A DNA stretch of 64,000 nucleotides from Adhaeribacter aquaticus DSM 16391 (GCF_000473365.1 NZ_KI421517.1:1794745-1858744); one strand, 5' to 3'. Shown: positions 29,534 through 39,266, counted from the stretch's first letter. A program made the numbers and translations. The notes: generated from the letters alone by a model not told the origin.

Positions 29534-31207
29534 ATGCGCAGATCACTACCTATCAGTTTATTAGTTTTTTTACTGTTAGGCATTTTATTAGCTTATTCGT
29601 GCCAGGAAAAAGAACAGCCTGGTACTGCTACTATCATGACGGAGGCAATAATAGATATAGAACCAACTGCCGCCAAGGTGCCCGTAACCTTAACTGTTTT
29701 AGGTAGCTTCATAATAACTCAGAAAGGGGTATGTTACTCAACTAGTCCCAATCCAACAATCTCGGATCTTAAAACTACTGAAGGGAGTGAAAACGGCTCC
29801 TTTAGGAGTGTACTTACAGGATTAACTCCCGACACCAGGTATTATGTCCGGGCTTATTTTTTGGACAATGCAGGTACGCCTACCTATGGTAATGAACTTT
29901 TATTTACCACTGCTAAAGAACAGCCGCTCACAATCGCTACAGAGCAGGTCACTAACATAACAGAAACCACGGCTAATTCCGGAGGCGTAATTACGAGGCG
30001 AAACAACGAAACTATCATAGCCAAGGGGGTTGCCTGGAGTACTTCTCCTAATCCAACAATAGCAGAATTTAAGACAAATGACGGAACATCGGCTGATGCA
30101 TTTACAAGCATCTTAACTGATCTGATTCCTAATACTACCTATTACGTGAGGGCTTATGCCACCACCAATACCGGCACTGCTTATGGAAATCAAGTTTCTT
30201 TTAAAACTTTACCTCCTGTAAATTTAACTGTTAACACTGCTCTAGCCACCAATCTTACACCAACATCAGCTACTACTGGGGGAACGATATCAGGAGTAGG
30301 CACGGAAAGGGTAGCAAGTCGGGGCATTGTTTGGGGTACTACAACAAATCCGACCCTTAACAACAATAGAGTTACCAGTGGTACCGGACTAGGCTCATTT
30401 GTAAGTATAATCGAAAATCTGATCCCAAACACTACTTACTATGTAAGAGCATTTGCCACCCTAGATAATGGGCAAACTTTTTACGGTTCGGAGGTCTCCT
30501 TTACCACTCCTCCTTTATTTCTTGCCACTATTACAACAGCTAATGCCACTAACATTACGGCTACGTCTGCTGTGTCAGGAGGTACGGTTACTTTAACTAG
30601 TGGCACTATTGCGGAGGCAGGCCTTGTTTGGAATAAGGAAGGAACACCTACTATATTCAACAATAAAATTACCAATGGTAACGCTAGTGGCTCTTTTACC
30701 AGAACTATTAGTGACCTGGAGCCGCGCACCACTTATCATGTTCGAGCCTATGCTACTTCCATCACTGGCATTACTCTTTATGGCAACGAAATTGTTTTCA
30801 CAACTGATTCGCATCTGGAAGTAACTTTAACGACAAAACAAGCTACTGCCATTACGCCTACTTCTGCTCAAACCGGTGGCACCCTTACAACCACTGGCTC
30901 AGGTTCTATAACGGCAAAAGGAGTTGTTTACAGCACCTCTCCGCAACCTACCATTGCCGACAGCAGAACCTCTGATGGCAGCGGCAGCGGCGAATTTACC
31001 AGCTCGCTTTCCGGCCTGGCCAGCAGCACCACTTACTATATCAGAGCTTACGCCACTACCAGTGCCGGTACCACTTTCTATGGTAACCAGGTCAGCTTTA
31101 CTACGCTGGAAACAGGTAATGGAGGTGGAGGACAATCCGGTAATAAAGATGAAGACACGGATGAAGAGGAAGACACGGAAACAGACAATTTAACACCTTT
31201 ACGTTAA
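29534..31207 (+). CDS. Lipoprotein with five fibronectin-type-III-like repeats
   Basis: The 557-residue surface or periplasmic lipoprotein has a signal peptide with lipobox-like LAYSC (Cys23). Then come five repeats of about 95 residues, each with a T.ITPTSA.SGGT opening, a central KGVVYSTSPNPTI-type strand and a closing TTYYVRAYAT....YGNEVSFTT. The last 30 residues are Gly-rich then acidic (DEDTDEEEDTET). The repeat type is common in Bacteroidota lipoproteins; its ligand is unknown. No T9SS sorting domain is seen. Same strand and 67 nt downstream of the kinase-like gene, so a link is plausible. Confidence 0.8.
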   Translation: MRRSLPISLLVFLLLGILLAYSCQEKEQPGTATIMTEAIIDIEPTAAKVPVTLTVLGSFIITQKGVCYSTSPNPTISDLKTTEGSENGSFRSVLTGLTPDTRYYVRAYFLDNAGTPTYGNELLFTTAKEQPLTIATEQVTNITETTANSGGVITRRNNETIIAKGVAWSTSPNPTIAEFKTNDGTSADAFTSILTDLIPNTTYYVRAYATTNTGTAYGNQVSFKTLPPVNLTVNTALATNLTPTSATTGGTISGVGTERVASRGIVWGTTTNPTLNNNRVTSGTGLGSFVSIIENLIPNTTYYVRAFATLDNGQTFYGSEVSFTTPPLFLATITTANATNITATSAVSGGTVTLTSGTIAEAGLVWNKEGTPTIFNNKITNGNASGSFTRTISDLEPRTTYHVRAYATSITGITLYGNEIVFTTDSHLEVTLTTKQATAITPTSAQTGGTLTTTGSGSITAKGVVYSTSPQPTIADSRTSDGSGSGEFTSSLSGLASSTTYYIRAYATTSAGTTFYGNQVSFTTLETGNGGGGQSGNKDEDTDEEEDTETDNLTPLR

Positions 31208-31316
31208 TCATCTCCTGAACTATGTGTCAGAATGTTTAGTTGAAAATCAGCTACCTTTTCAGGAGTAGTCAGAAGCAAGTAGATAGTTAAAAAGATTTTA
31301 TAAAACATGTAAAATA

Positions 31317-31348
31317 AAAAGACCAACCTCATATGAGGTTGGTCTTTT
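31317..31348. terminator. Bidirectional loopless terminator
   Basis: A perfect 32-nt palindrome (16-nt arms, centre CTCATATGAG) starts with AAAA and ends with TTTT. It lies between the repeat lipoprotein (+) and the converging phosphodiester-glycosidase-like gene (-). Confidence 0.85.
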
Positions 31349-31368
31349 ACCAGTAGATCTATTATAAC

Positions 31369-32547
31369 CTACATTTTTCTGGAAACTGAAATAATTGGGC
31401 CGAACTCCCCCCCTAATTCATCCGGGCTTTTATCCCATAAATACATTTTGGAGATAGCACCATCTAAGAATAAAGCGTTTTTACAATTGAATATTTCTTT
31501 GAAAAATAATGCAAAATCATAAAAGTTGATTGGTTGTTTGGTTATTACAAACATCACCTTCTTTTCAGAAAGAATTCCAACACCACTTCTAATATATAAA
31601 CTCTTCGAACCTTCTAAAAAAGCATTATGCATAACTCCCCCCTTAATCAACATGGGCCCGGATTGGGTGGCTAATTTTGGCTGAAGGGTTTTATTTCTAA
31701 GAGCTGTTCGGTAAGCTTCTGTATCTAAAATAAGTGGCTTATTTTTACCATCCAGCACAAAAACCCCGTTGGGTTTCAAATAAAAATTAGCATCCCGACG
31801 CCCCGGATTTGTATCGAGCGGATATAACAAAGACTTTTCTTCAATATAAACCCCTACCGGCTCATAGGTTGGAGTAAACATACCGGCATTAGTAATCATT
31901 AAAGGGGTTAAGCTTTTTGATTCTAAATATTCTTTGACTGCTCCCAGACTATAAAAATTACTACCCCCCGGGCGTTTCAGGTGCAATTTTATTTCATCCT
32001 TCTCTAAATCTGCAATAAAAACCAAAAAGGTGTTGCCTTTAAAATCAATACTTTTACTTCCCTCAGCATGAAGAGCCGATTCCTGAAGTTTAGTAAGTTG
32101 GTTTCTTGTTAAAGAATCTACCTGGGCTTTATTTTCTAAAAGACTTTTCTTTTCGTTTTGTTTCTCCTCCAGTAAGGCCTTAACAGGTAATGAAGAAGGT
32201 TTTCGTTGGTCACTCCGGACAGTATGAATCAAGTTGCTTCTCTTGCTTCCTTTTATTTCTCTTTTTAATTTTCCAACAGGTTGTTCGTCTCTTAATAAGG
32301 TTGTAAGAGGCCAAATATCTGCATTAATAGCCAGAATTTCCTGGTCAATTACTTCGCTCCTTTTTTGTAACTCCTGATAAGTGTTTAATATAGACTCAAA
32401 TTCATCACTTGTTTCTTGTTCGTAAAAATTGGACTGGTCTAAATTTAACTCTGTCTCATTTGGTGAGGAGATTTCCATAGCTCCCAGCAGTAATGTAGAA
32501 AAACAAAATAAAGAACCTACTATTACCCAATTAGGCTTAGCTTTCAT
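31369..32547 (-). CDS. Phosphodiester glycosidase family (NAGPA/DUF2233-like) exported protein
   Basis: The 392-residue protein has an N-terminal hydrophobic export segment (WVIVGSLFCFSTLLLGAM) and a charged, coiled-coil region (about 40-160). The C-terminal NAGPA-like domain shows ITNAGMF, PLDTNPGRRDANFYLKPNGVF, ATQSGPMLIKGG, RSGVGI and ALFLDGAISKMYL, the last in the position of the family's NLDGGGS motif. The family includes human 'uncovering enzyme' and bacterial enzymes cleaving sugar-phosphodiesters. The substrate here is unknown. The coiled-coil addition is unusual. A second, divergent member lies 50 nt upstream. Confidence 0.8.
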   Translation of the reverse strand: MKAKPNWVIVGSLFCFSTLLLGAMEISSPNETELNLDQSNFYEQETSDEFESILNTYQELQKRSEVIDQEILAINADIWPLTTLLRDEQPVGKLKREIKGSKRSNLIHTVRSDQRKPSSLPVKALLEEKQNEKKSLLENKAQVDSLTRNQLTKLQESALHAEGSKSIDFKGNTFLVFIADLEKDEIKLHLKRPGGSNFYSLGAVKEYLESKSLTPLMITNAGMFTPTYEPVGVYIEEKSLLYPLDTNPGRRDANFYLKPNGVFVLDGKNKPLILDTEAYRTALRNKTLQPKLATQSGPMLIKGGVMHNAFLEGSKSLYIRSGVGILSEKKVMFVITKQPINFYDFALFFKEIFNCKNALFLDGAISKMYLWDKSPDELGGEFGPIISVSRKM

Positions 32548-32556
32548 GGTTTATTT

Positions 32557-32564
32557 CAAAAATA
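32557..32564 (-). promoter_or_regulatory. Possible -7 element of the 392-aa glycosidase gene
   Basis: On the minus strand TATTTTTG, 9 nt before the ATG; no clear TTG at -33. It suggests separate transcription from the upstream gene but is weak. Confidence 0.35.
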
Positions 32565-32596
32565 TTATAAAAGAGGGCATATGATTATTAACTTTT

Positions 32597-33496
32597 TTAC
32601 TCATAGTAATAAGCCAACAAATTCACAGCTTTGATCAACTCTTTCTCTCCTTTGATTTCTTTGTATTGGGAACCATCATGTTTAAATAACTCCAGCACAT
32701 CCTGCCCGCCAGTATCCAAGTTAACCATGAAAGCAACTTTCATATATTTAAAGCCATTCAAGAAAGCCAACACTTTTTTTGCGCCATCATACAAGGTTGT
32801 ATGAACCGGATATTGCACTATTACATGAACTTTGTTTCCATCTTCATCTTCCCCTACCGCTAAAAACCTGCGTTTGTACTTTTCCTTAGATGAGGTTTGT
32901 TCATCAATGGTTAACTTATTTTGGTGGGCCAACAAGTGTGTCTGAAAAACAGTAGCATTTTGTTTTTTAGACCATTCTGTAAAAGTAATGTTATCCGGAG
33001 CTGACTTTCTTAAGTTTAATTTTTTACCACTTGAAATTCCACCTCCCATTAATGTTAAGTTTCCTTCGTCCAGGTTAGACACCACAATTCCGCCCGTATT
33101 ATAAACAATTACCAAGCCGTCAAATTTGTTAGACAAACGCGGATTAACAACAACTCCATTATCAATAGTTAAACCTTCTGGCCTGTAAAGTCCATTACTG
33201 GTTCTGGTCATATAGGTTCCGCTAGACACCACAATCATATTTTTGTTGTTCGACCATTTTTTATAGCGCTGGTAGGGTGTATTCCCGGCATTATCCGATG
33301 CAGCAAAGTATTTAGCTTTTATTTTTTCAGATTCCCGCTTCATATAAATGCAGAAGTAGGTTTCGTTTTTAAACTGTACTTTAGAAATGTTTACTAATGA
33401 GGCATCATATCCGGAACCGGAAGTAGCGTGTTTATCTAAAAAAGTAAAAGACGTAAAAAGTAAAAAGAGGCCTAAAAATCTAAAAATGTTCTTCAT
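32597..33496 (-). CDS. Divergent phosphodiester-glycosidase-like exported protein
   Basis: The 299-residue protein has a signal peptide (IFRFLGLFLLFTSFTFL). The rest is a divergent NAGPA-like domain: IVVSSGTYMTRTSNGLYRPEGLTIDNG, then RRFLAVGEDEDGNKVHVIVQYP, and MVNLDTGGQDVLELF in place of NLDGGGS. It is shorter than its neighbour and lacks the coiled coil. Its start overlaps the stop of the upstream two-TM protein gene by 4 nt, so the two are probably translated together. The family call is moderately sure; activity is not established. Confidence 0.65.
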   Translation of the reverse strand: MKNIFRFLGLFLLFTSFTFLDKHATSGSGYDASLVNISKVQFKNETYFCIYMKRESEKIKAKYFAASDNAGNTPYQRYKKWSNNKNMIVVSSGTYMTRTSNGLYRPEGLTIDNGVVVNPRLSNKFDGLVIVYNTGGIVVSNLDEGNLTLMGGGISSGKKLNLRKSAPDNITFTEWSKKQNATVFQTHLLAHQNKLTIDEQTSSKEKYKRRFLAVGEDEDGNKVHVIVQYPVHTTLYDGAKKVLAFLNGFKYMKVAFMVNLDTGGQDVLELFKHDGSQYKEIKGEKELIKAVNLLAYYYE

Positions 33497-34293
33497 AAGT
33501 TTTTTATGAAATAAATTCTAACTAGAATAAAATAAGGTAAGACAAATAATAAGGCCAGAAGCACCATCGAGACTTTAAAACTTGGTCCTGTACTATACCA
33601 AAATTTATTAAATAAGTACAGCCACTCCTCGCCGTTTATATAGAATATAATCTTTTCAATTTTAGTTTCTTTAACAGTAACATAATATCCTTTTTCCTGA
33701 CACCGGGTAAGCAAATATTTAAATTTAAAATTATAGGTAATAGATCTATTTATTTCCCCGTAACTATCTAAAGCATTGGTAATATGGTTCATCCAGAAAC
33801 CATATATGCTTTGGTAAAAAGGTAAATTAGTGGAGGTGAATTGAGAATAGGCATTAAATTTTTCGGCCCATTGCATTTGCCTTATAAGTGAATCAAGATC
33901 AGGCTTAACGGATGTGCCCATTCTTTCCTCTAATTTAGTAGTTAAGGCATTTACAATAATCTCCTGATTTACAGAGAAGCCTTCTGGCTTAATAATTTTA
34001 TTTTCCGGAAACAAGGAATCCAGCTTAGCCAAATCCTGCTGAATGGCTAGAATATCACAATAATTTGCGGAGTCTAAGTATTGCTGGTAAGGAAACCTTT
34101 CATATAAATTCCGGCTGCTGATGCCTTCCAGATCATTAAAATTAAAACCAGGCAATGGCAGACAAACTTCCTCCTCCGGCACCTCTCCGGAAAAATCACT
34201 TCGAAGAGCCAAAACAAAAATTATACTAACTAAAGCAATAAAGGGAATTAAGAAGAGTAGAAGAACTTTCCCTAACTTATTAATAATTTTCAT
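33493..34293 (-). CDS. Membrane protein with two terminal TM segments, unknown function
   Basis: I do not recognise a family. The 266 residues begin with a TM segment (VLLLFLIPFIALVSIIFVLAL, about 11-31) and end with another (VSMVLLALLFVLPYFILVRIYF, about 240-261). The roughly 205-residue loop between them is mixed, with several Tyr/Asn-rich helices, and probably lies in the periplasm with both ends in the cytoplasm. Its stop overlaps the start of the glycosidase-like gene by 4 nt, pointing to a shared function. Confidence 0.65.
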   Translation of the reverse strand: MKIINKLGKVLLLFLIPFIALVSIIFVLALRSDFSGEVPEEEVCLPLPGFNFNDLEGISSRNLYERFPYQQYLDSANYCDILAIQQDLAKLDSLFPENKIIKPEGFSVNQEIIVNALTTKLEERMGTSVKPDLDSLIRQMQWAEKFNAYSQFTSTNLPFYQSIYGFWMNHITNALDSYGEINRSITYNFKFKYLLTRCQEKGYYVTVKETKIEKIIFYINGEEWLYLFNKFWYSTGPSFKVSMVLLALLFVLPYFILVRIYFIKNL

Positions 34294-34341
34294 TTAAGAA
34301 TATAAAACAGGCTAAACGCTACCCTATCAAACTATTTGTTT

Positions 34342-35865
34342 TTACCTAAACCAATTTTTATTATAAATTAATGATACCTGGTAGTTAATATTTTTGTACT
34401 TGTTCGGGTCAGCACTAAAAATACTTGGAGGTGGTGGAGACGTAATATCAAATTCTAATTTGCAGATATTATGAAGCCAATAAACTAAGCCGAATCCTCC
34501 TACCCAATGCTTTTCACCATCTACCTGATGCCTGGTAAGGTTATATGTTACATCCAGGTTGTTCCCCCGTCTTATTCTGCTATTCCCGTTATAACTATCA
34601 ATTCTAATACCTGCACTTATTTTTTCGCGGGAAGTTCGTTTATCATAAATATAGGTTGGAGAAGGAGTAGCATTATTAGTAAAAGTTATGTTATAGTTAT
34701 TGGCAAAAGTACTTTGTCCAACTTTAATAAGGCCTTTAAACATTTCACCACCTACCGCAACTTCACTACCCAAGTATAATTTGGAATAGGAATACTTCTC
34801 TTGAAAGGAAGAATTATCTCCTAAAGTTTTATCCCCGCCCGAAAGACTTAAAGGAGAAATCCCGGTTGAGAAGGAGGATGTGAAACCTACACTTACCTTT
34901 TCTTTAATATAAGGATGAAAAACAAGCTCCCCTTTCACACCCACTCCCTGCATATCTATATTAGTAGCGCTATAACTGGTGAAGTTATTGTCGCTTTCAG
35001 CAGAAACGTTATATCTTCCAAATTCCGCGTATTGTAATCCTTCCAATCCTACGCCAACGCCTAAATGCCGTACTTTTCCTGTTGTTGTTGTTGGAAAGGA
35101 ATTTTGAAAATAGTTAGCAGGAAATCCAAATCTACGTCTGGTAGCAGCAGGTGCAGGTGCTGGAATGGCTGCAACAATATTCAACTGCTTTACCACTACC
35201 GTAACCTGTGCACATTCTGTTACTTCCGATATTCTTTCTGCACGTACAAAATAAGTGGTAGTTTCTGAAGGATTAACACTAATGGTATTTCCGTTTCCTA
35301 TATTAGTACCACCACAGGCTTTTTCATACCAAACCCATTTTGCTCCTTTTGCTAAAGGCCCTCCTACCACTTGTAAAAGTGAAAGGGTTCCTGCTACAAT
35401 TTCTGTGTTGCCAGTTATTTCGGCAGGTGCCTTTAATTGTTCTTTTATACCAGATTCTTTAATATAATTTTCAGAAACAACTACATTATAAAATTTTACC
35501 TCCAAACTAGAAGCATTAAAGTTATAATCTAAATTTTCTACGGGTACACCATCTGATTCTCCTCCACCATTTTTCCCAATTTCAATAGAACTTGTCTGAT
35601 ACCTCAATACCCCATTGCAGTCTTTATAGTCAAACGTCCAGTTTAAAAATGTGGGTATTGGTTTATATTTCCCAGTTACTTTTGTATGAAACTGAAAAGG
35701 TCTTGCATTAGGAATACATTTACTTCGGGGATAGTAAAATTGAACCTCCACCTTAAGATCGGTATCCTCATAAACTTTTAACCATTCTTGCCATCCTGAC
35801 CTTACTTGTCCAAAAGATGTAAAGCTGAAAAGAAGAAAAAACAAAAGGAGTCTAAACTTAAACAT
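34342..35865 (-). CDS. Secreted Ig-like plus beta-barrel protein
   Basis: The 507-residue protein has a signal peptide (LLLFFLLFSFTSFGQ, cleavage after about residue 19). A beta-rich N-terminal domain (20-140) is followed by an Ig/PKD-like domain (about 145-230). That domain has the phrase WVWYEKACGG and ends NPSETTTYFVRAERISEVTECAQVTVVV, as in T9SS-associated Ig repeats. The rest (about 240-507) alternates polar and aromatic strands and ends in VSLIYNKNWFR, consistent with an outer-membrane barrel. It is first in the minus-strand set and 48 nt upstream of the two-TM protein gene. Confidence 0.7.
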   Translation of the reverse strand: MFKFRLLLFFLLFSFTSFGQVRSGWQEWLKVYEDTDLKVEVQFYYPRSKCIPNARPFQFHTKVTGKYKPIPTFLNWTFDYKDCNGVLRYQTSSIEIGKNGGGESDGVPVENLDYNFNASSLEVKFYNVVVSENYIKESGIKEQLKAPAEITGNTEIVAGTLSLLQVVGGPLAKGAKWVWYEKACGGTNIGNGNTISVNPSETTTYFVRAERISEVTECAQVTVVVKQLNIVAAIPAPAPAATRRRFGFPANYFQNSFPTTTTGKVRHLGVGVGLEGLQYAEFGRYNVSAESDNNFTSYSATNIDMQGVGVKGELVFHPYIKEKVSVGFTSSFSTGISPLSLSGGDKTLGDNSSFQEKYSYSKLYLGSEVAVGGEMFKGLIKVGQSTFANNYNITFTNNATPSPTYIYDKRTSREKISAGIRIDSYNGNSRIRRGNNLDVTYNLTRHQVDGEKHWVGGFGLVYWLHNICKLEFDITSPPPPSIFSADPNKYKNINYQVSLIYNKNWFR

Positions 35866-36519
35866 CCCTTACCGTATTTTTAATGTTTCTTTTATTCATT
35901 CCCATAAAATTAAGAATAATCTTTCTAATTATTAAAGTAAAGGACTTCTTAAAATGCTATCTCTTTTCATACTTCCTTACTTATTTAAAGTAACCAATAA
36001 TTTATAAATCATTTAAATGACATTCCACCTATCATACAGTTTATAATATTCCTATATAAATCAAATAGCTATTTTTATTTTGCATTAACTAAAGTTTGAT
36101 GAGAGTTTAATTTAGCTATAGAAACCTATCCTATCAGAAGCCAGCCTTATACTACTATGGCTGCGTTACCAATACTTAAGCTATTTTTGAAAAGAAAATG
36201 TTAGCTAATTTATGGTAGGACGATTAGAAATTAGACTAAGGGCTAACTTTAAAAATAGTGCTTAAAGGGAAACCAGTAATATTTATTTCTCCTTTAAATA
36301 TAAGTGCTATACAATAACCATATTTATAAAGGTTTTGGCAAAATGCGGAGTGACAGGATGAATAATTAGATAAGCAGCCAAAAGAGGCAGTAAACAGGAG
36401 CGGTAGAAAAGCAGAAGAGCTAACGGAACCTTTTCACTTTAGCAGCTTTAACGCTTTCGCTGACTGCTGGTGAATTTGTTCTGTTAGCTCCTTTAGTAGC
36501 TTTATTTGTAGTGCTTTCC
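35866..36519. other. Long intergenic stretch with one structured element
   Basis: About 650 nt, mostly AT-rich and without a gene. The only clear structure is the inverted repeat near its right end, past the sugar transferase stop. Confidence 0.5.
36417..36490 (-). repeat. Nested inverted repeat downstream of the sugar transferase gene
   Basis: Outer arms GAGCTAACGGAAC (36417-36429) and GTTCTGTTAGCTC (36478-36490) pair over 13 bp with one G-T. Inside, AGCAG (36441-36445) pairs with CTGCT (36464-36468). No long T run follows on the minus strand. It may be a terminator or a structured 3' UTR. Confidence 0.45.
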
Positions 36520-37914
36520 TTAGTAGGCGTTCTCACTGCCCCGGATCGCCTGCCACACCGTCAAAAACACAATCTTGATGTCGAGCAGCAACGACCAGTT
36601 CTCCAGATACCAGATATCTGCCTCTACCCGCTTGGCCATACTTTCTGTTTCTTTTGTTTCGCCCCGGTAGCCGTTTACCTGCGCCCAACCCGTTATACCG
36701 GGTGTAAGGAAGTGACGCACCATGTAGTTCTCTATTTCCCCGGAATAATCTTCTGTATGCTTAAGCATGTGCGGACGAGGTCCCACTACTGACATATCTC
36801 CCAGTAACACGTTGATAAACTGCGGCAGCTCATCAATGCTGCTCTTGCGCAGAAAGGCCCCTACTTTCGTTACCCGCATATCCCCTTTCGTAGCCTGCTT
36901 GTTATCGGAATCTGCATTAACAGCCATACTCCTGAACTTAAAGCAATAGAAGGGCTGGTTGTTTTTACCGGATCGCAACTGCTTGAAGAAAACCGGTCCT
37001 TTGGAATCCAGCTTGATGATCAACCCCACCAGCGGAATAACCCAGCTCAGCACAAACACTAAAATCAGCAGGGAAAAAGAAATATCAAAAATTCGCTTCA
37101 GCAGCTCGTTTGCCTTGTTCTCCAGCGGCTCTACCCGCGGGGAAAGAACCGGCAGACGATAATCCGCACTGGAAAGAATATTCTGTGCCAGCAACTCGTT
37201 CATGTCCGGCAGCATCCTAAACCGCACCATGTGCTTATCGGCCAGCTGCATGAGCGACTTAATGGTCTTCAGATCTTTATTAGGCAACGCGCAGTACATT
37301 TCCCGGATACCGGCAGCACTTACATATGCCATACATTCTTCTACTTTGCCCAGGATGCTGTAGCCGTCCTTGGCCGGAGCTGCATTATTATCAAAGAAAC
37401 CTTCTACCTTATATCCCAGCTGTGGATTAGAAGAAATATAGTCAGCCATTTTCATGCCTACCGGACCAGCTCCCACAATAACTACTTTGGTAAAGTCCAT
37501 CCAGAAGCGGCGCTTGGAGCGGCGGATCACCAGGAAGTTGAACTTCCAGAACATAATCAAAAAAGACAGCAGGGCAACTGAATGCAAAGTAAATTCAAAC
37601 GGAAAGCTGAAACGCGGAAAAAGCATTCCTAAGCCAAAAGCCGCACAGAAATACAGCAACAATACGTACAGCGTATCCAGCATAGTAGGACCCGCATCCC
37701 GGTAGATGACATTGTTGTATTGACCAACTATTTTGCTGCAGTAGGCCCAAAACAGGTTTAAAAGCAAAAAGTTCACCTTGTAGTACTCCGGCAAATCGCC
37801 TGAAGCCGGATACAGATCATTAACCAGTAAAGCGATAAAAAGGCAAAAGTTTAAGAGAAAATAATCCGTCAAGACATTGATCCACTTAAACAACGTTCTG
37901 TATTTGTTTGCCAT
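36520..37914 (-). CDS. Undecaprenyl-phosphate sugar phosphotransferase (WcaJ/WbaP type)
   Basis: A polyisoprenyl-phosphate hexose-1-phosphate transferase that starts exopolysaccharide or capsule units on undecaprenyl phosphate. The 464 residues have four N-terminal TM segments (about 14-125) and a CoA-binding-like Rossmann domain ([17 protein letters not shown]). A fifth hydrophobic segment ([19 protein letters not shown]) is followed by the bacterial-sugar-transferase core [31 protein letters not shown] and [17 protein letters not shown]. The sugar (often glucose) cannot be told. No polysaccharide cluster surrounds it. By eye it is richer in G+C than the flanking spacers and neighbours. Confidence 0.92.
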   Translation of the reverse strand: MANKYRTLFKWINVLTDYFLLNFCLFIALLVNDLYPASGDLPEYYKVNFLLLNLFWAYCSKIVGQYNNVIYRDAGPTMLDTLYVLLLYFCAAFGLGMLFPRFSFPFEFTLHSVALLSFLIMFWKFNFLVIRRSKRRFWMDFTKVVIVGAGPVGMKMADYISSNPQLGYKVEGFFDNNAAPAKDGYSILGKVEECMAYVSAAGIREMYCALPNKDLKTIKSLMQLADKHMVRFRMLPDMNELLAQNILSSADYRLPVLSPRVEPLENKANELLKRIFDISFSLLILVFVLSWVIPLVGLIIKLDSKGPVFFKQLRSGKNNQPFYCFKFRSMAVNADSDNKQATKGDMRVTKVGAFLRKSSIDELPQFINVLLGDMSVVGPRPHMLKHTEDYSGEIENYMVRHFLTPGITGWAQVNGYRGETKETESMAKRVEADIWYLENWSLLLDIKIVFLTVWQAIRGSENAY

Positions 37915-38540
37915 ACCCTTATTGAAAATATAAACTCACTCCTTATTACCTGATCTATTTGTACACTAAGTTAATGCTTTATAAGCAGATGCCAAACTTT
38001 TGTTGCAAAAATTAACAAATCCTTGATATTATCATATAATATATTCAACAAATCATCACTACCATTGAATTTATTATATATTTACATAACAAGCTACCTT
38101 TAAATTATAATAAATAGGTTAAAATAACGTTATGTTTATATTATTAATTTTTTAATTTAGAGTTTCAAACAATTACTCTTAGCCAGTATTTTACCGGTAT
38201 TTGTTTCTTTTATCCATCCTGTTTTAACTTTTCTATATCAAAAAAATGCTAATCAATTTTATGAATTAATTAGCCAGGTATACGAATAATTAAACTTTTA
38301 AATAAAATTATAAATTTACACAATTTGAATTTGGAAGGAAAAGTTTTGAAGTCTAATTAATAGCCTAAAATCTTTAATTATAGGTTACCCAAAACCTTAA
38401 AAAGACGATTTTAAGCTTAGATTTTAAACCTAATAAGACCTGCATTTTATATTAAGTATAAAGAAGAAAAGGCCTTGATCTCTTGAATATTCCTTTAAAT
38501 ATTCCGTAATACTCCTCTAAATCAAAACAAGCATTTAGAG
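37915..38540. other. Long AT-rich intergenic stretch
   Basis: About 625 nt with no gene that I can support. Runs such as AATTTATTATATATTTACATAAC dominate. It separates the sugar transferase from the glycosyltransferase-like gene, which diverge. Confidence 0.5.
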
Positions 38541-39266
38541 ATGGAGAGATCAGATATTGTTATTGCTACTATTTCCTGGGCAAGAAATGAATCAGAAGAA
38601 AAACTATTGCGGGAGGCCTTAACAGAATTGGCAAAATTATCTTTTCAAGTTTTTATTACGGATGGTGGCTCAAGTACGGAATTTCTACAATTCATCAAAA
38701 GCCTCCCTCATTTTACCTTACTTAAGCCAGATGAAAAAGGGCTTTGGGCCCAGGCAAAGAAAAGCTTGCAAGCAGCTCAAAATACGAAAAGCCAATTTAT
38801 TTTATATTCAGAACCTGATAAGTTGAGTTTTTTCAAGGAATTTCTATCCAATTTTATTTCTGATTCACCAAGTCATGAAAAGCTGGGAATTGTTTTAGCT
38901 TCCAGAACTACAACAGGCTTTACAAGTTTTCCTGACTTTCAACAAAAAACAGAAACCGCTATAAATGAATGCTGTGCCGAGATACTAAAACAAAAGATTG
39001 ATTACACTTATGGCCCCTTTATCCTGAACAAAAATTTAGTTCCCTATTTAACTCAGGTGAAAGAAGATATTGGCTGGGGTTGGCGACCTCTTACCTTTGG
39101 TTTAGCTCATAGGTTGGGGTGTCAGATTAACTATCAGGCTAAAGATTTTACGTGCCCTTTAGATCAACAAGAGGACACCAAGACAGAACGGATTTACCGA
39201 ATGAAGCAATTAACCCAAAACATTCAGGGTTTACTACTTTCTACAACAGTGCCCATCTTATCGTAG
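38541..39266 (+). CDS. Glycosyltransferase-like protein (GT-A fold suspected)
   Basis: The 241-residue soluble protein opens VIATISWARNESEEKLLREAL, continues FQVFITDGGSS and later FILYSEPDKLSFF. These fit the nucleotide-sugar half of GT-A/GT2 folds, with EPD in the place of a DxD motif. The second half contains YGPFILNKNLVPYL and IGWGWRPLTFGLAHRLGCQI. I am not certain of the family. It is alone between two AT-rich spacers and converges with xerD. It could work with the sugar transferase, but that is speculation. Confidence 0.55.
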   Translation: MERSDIVIATISWARNESEEKLLREALTELAKLSFQVFITDGGSSTEFLQFIKSLPHFTLLKPDEKGLWAQAKKSLQAAQNTKSQFILYSEPDKLSFFKEFLSNFISDSPSHEKLGIVLASRTTTGFTSFPDFQQKTETAINECCAEILKQKIDYTYGPFILNKNLVPYLTQVKEDIGWGWRPLTFGLAHRLGCQINYQAKDFTCPLDQQEDTKTERIYRMKQLTQNIQGLLLSTTVPILS

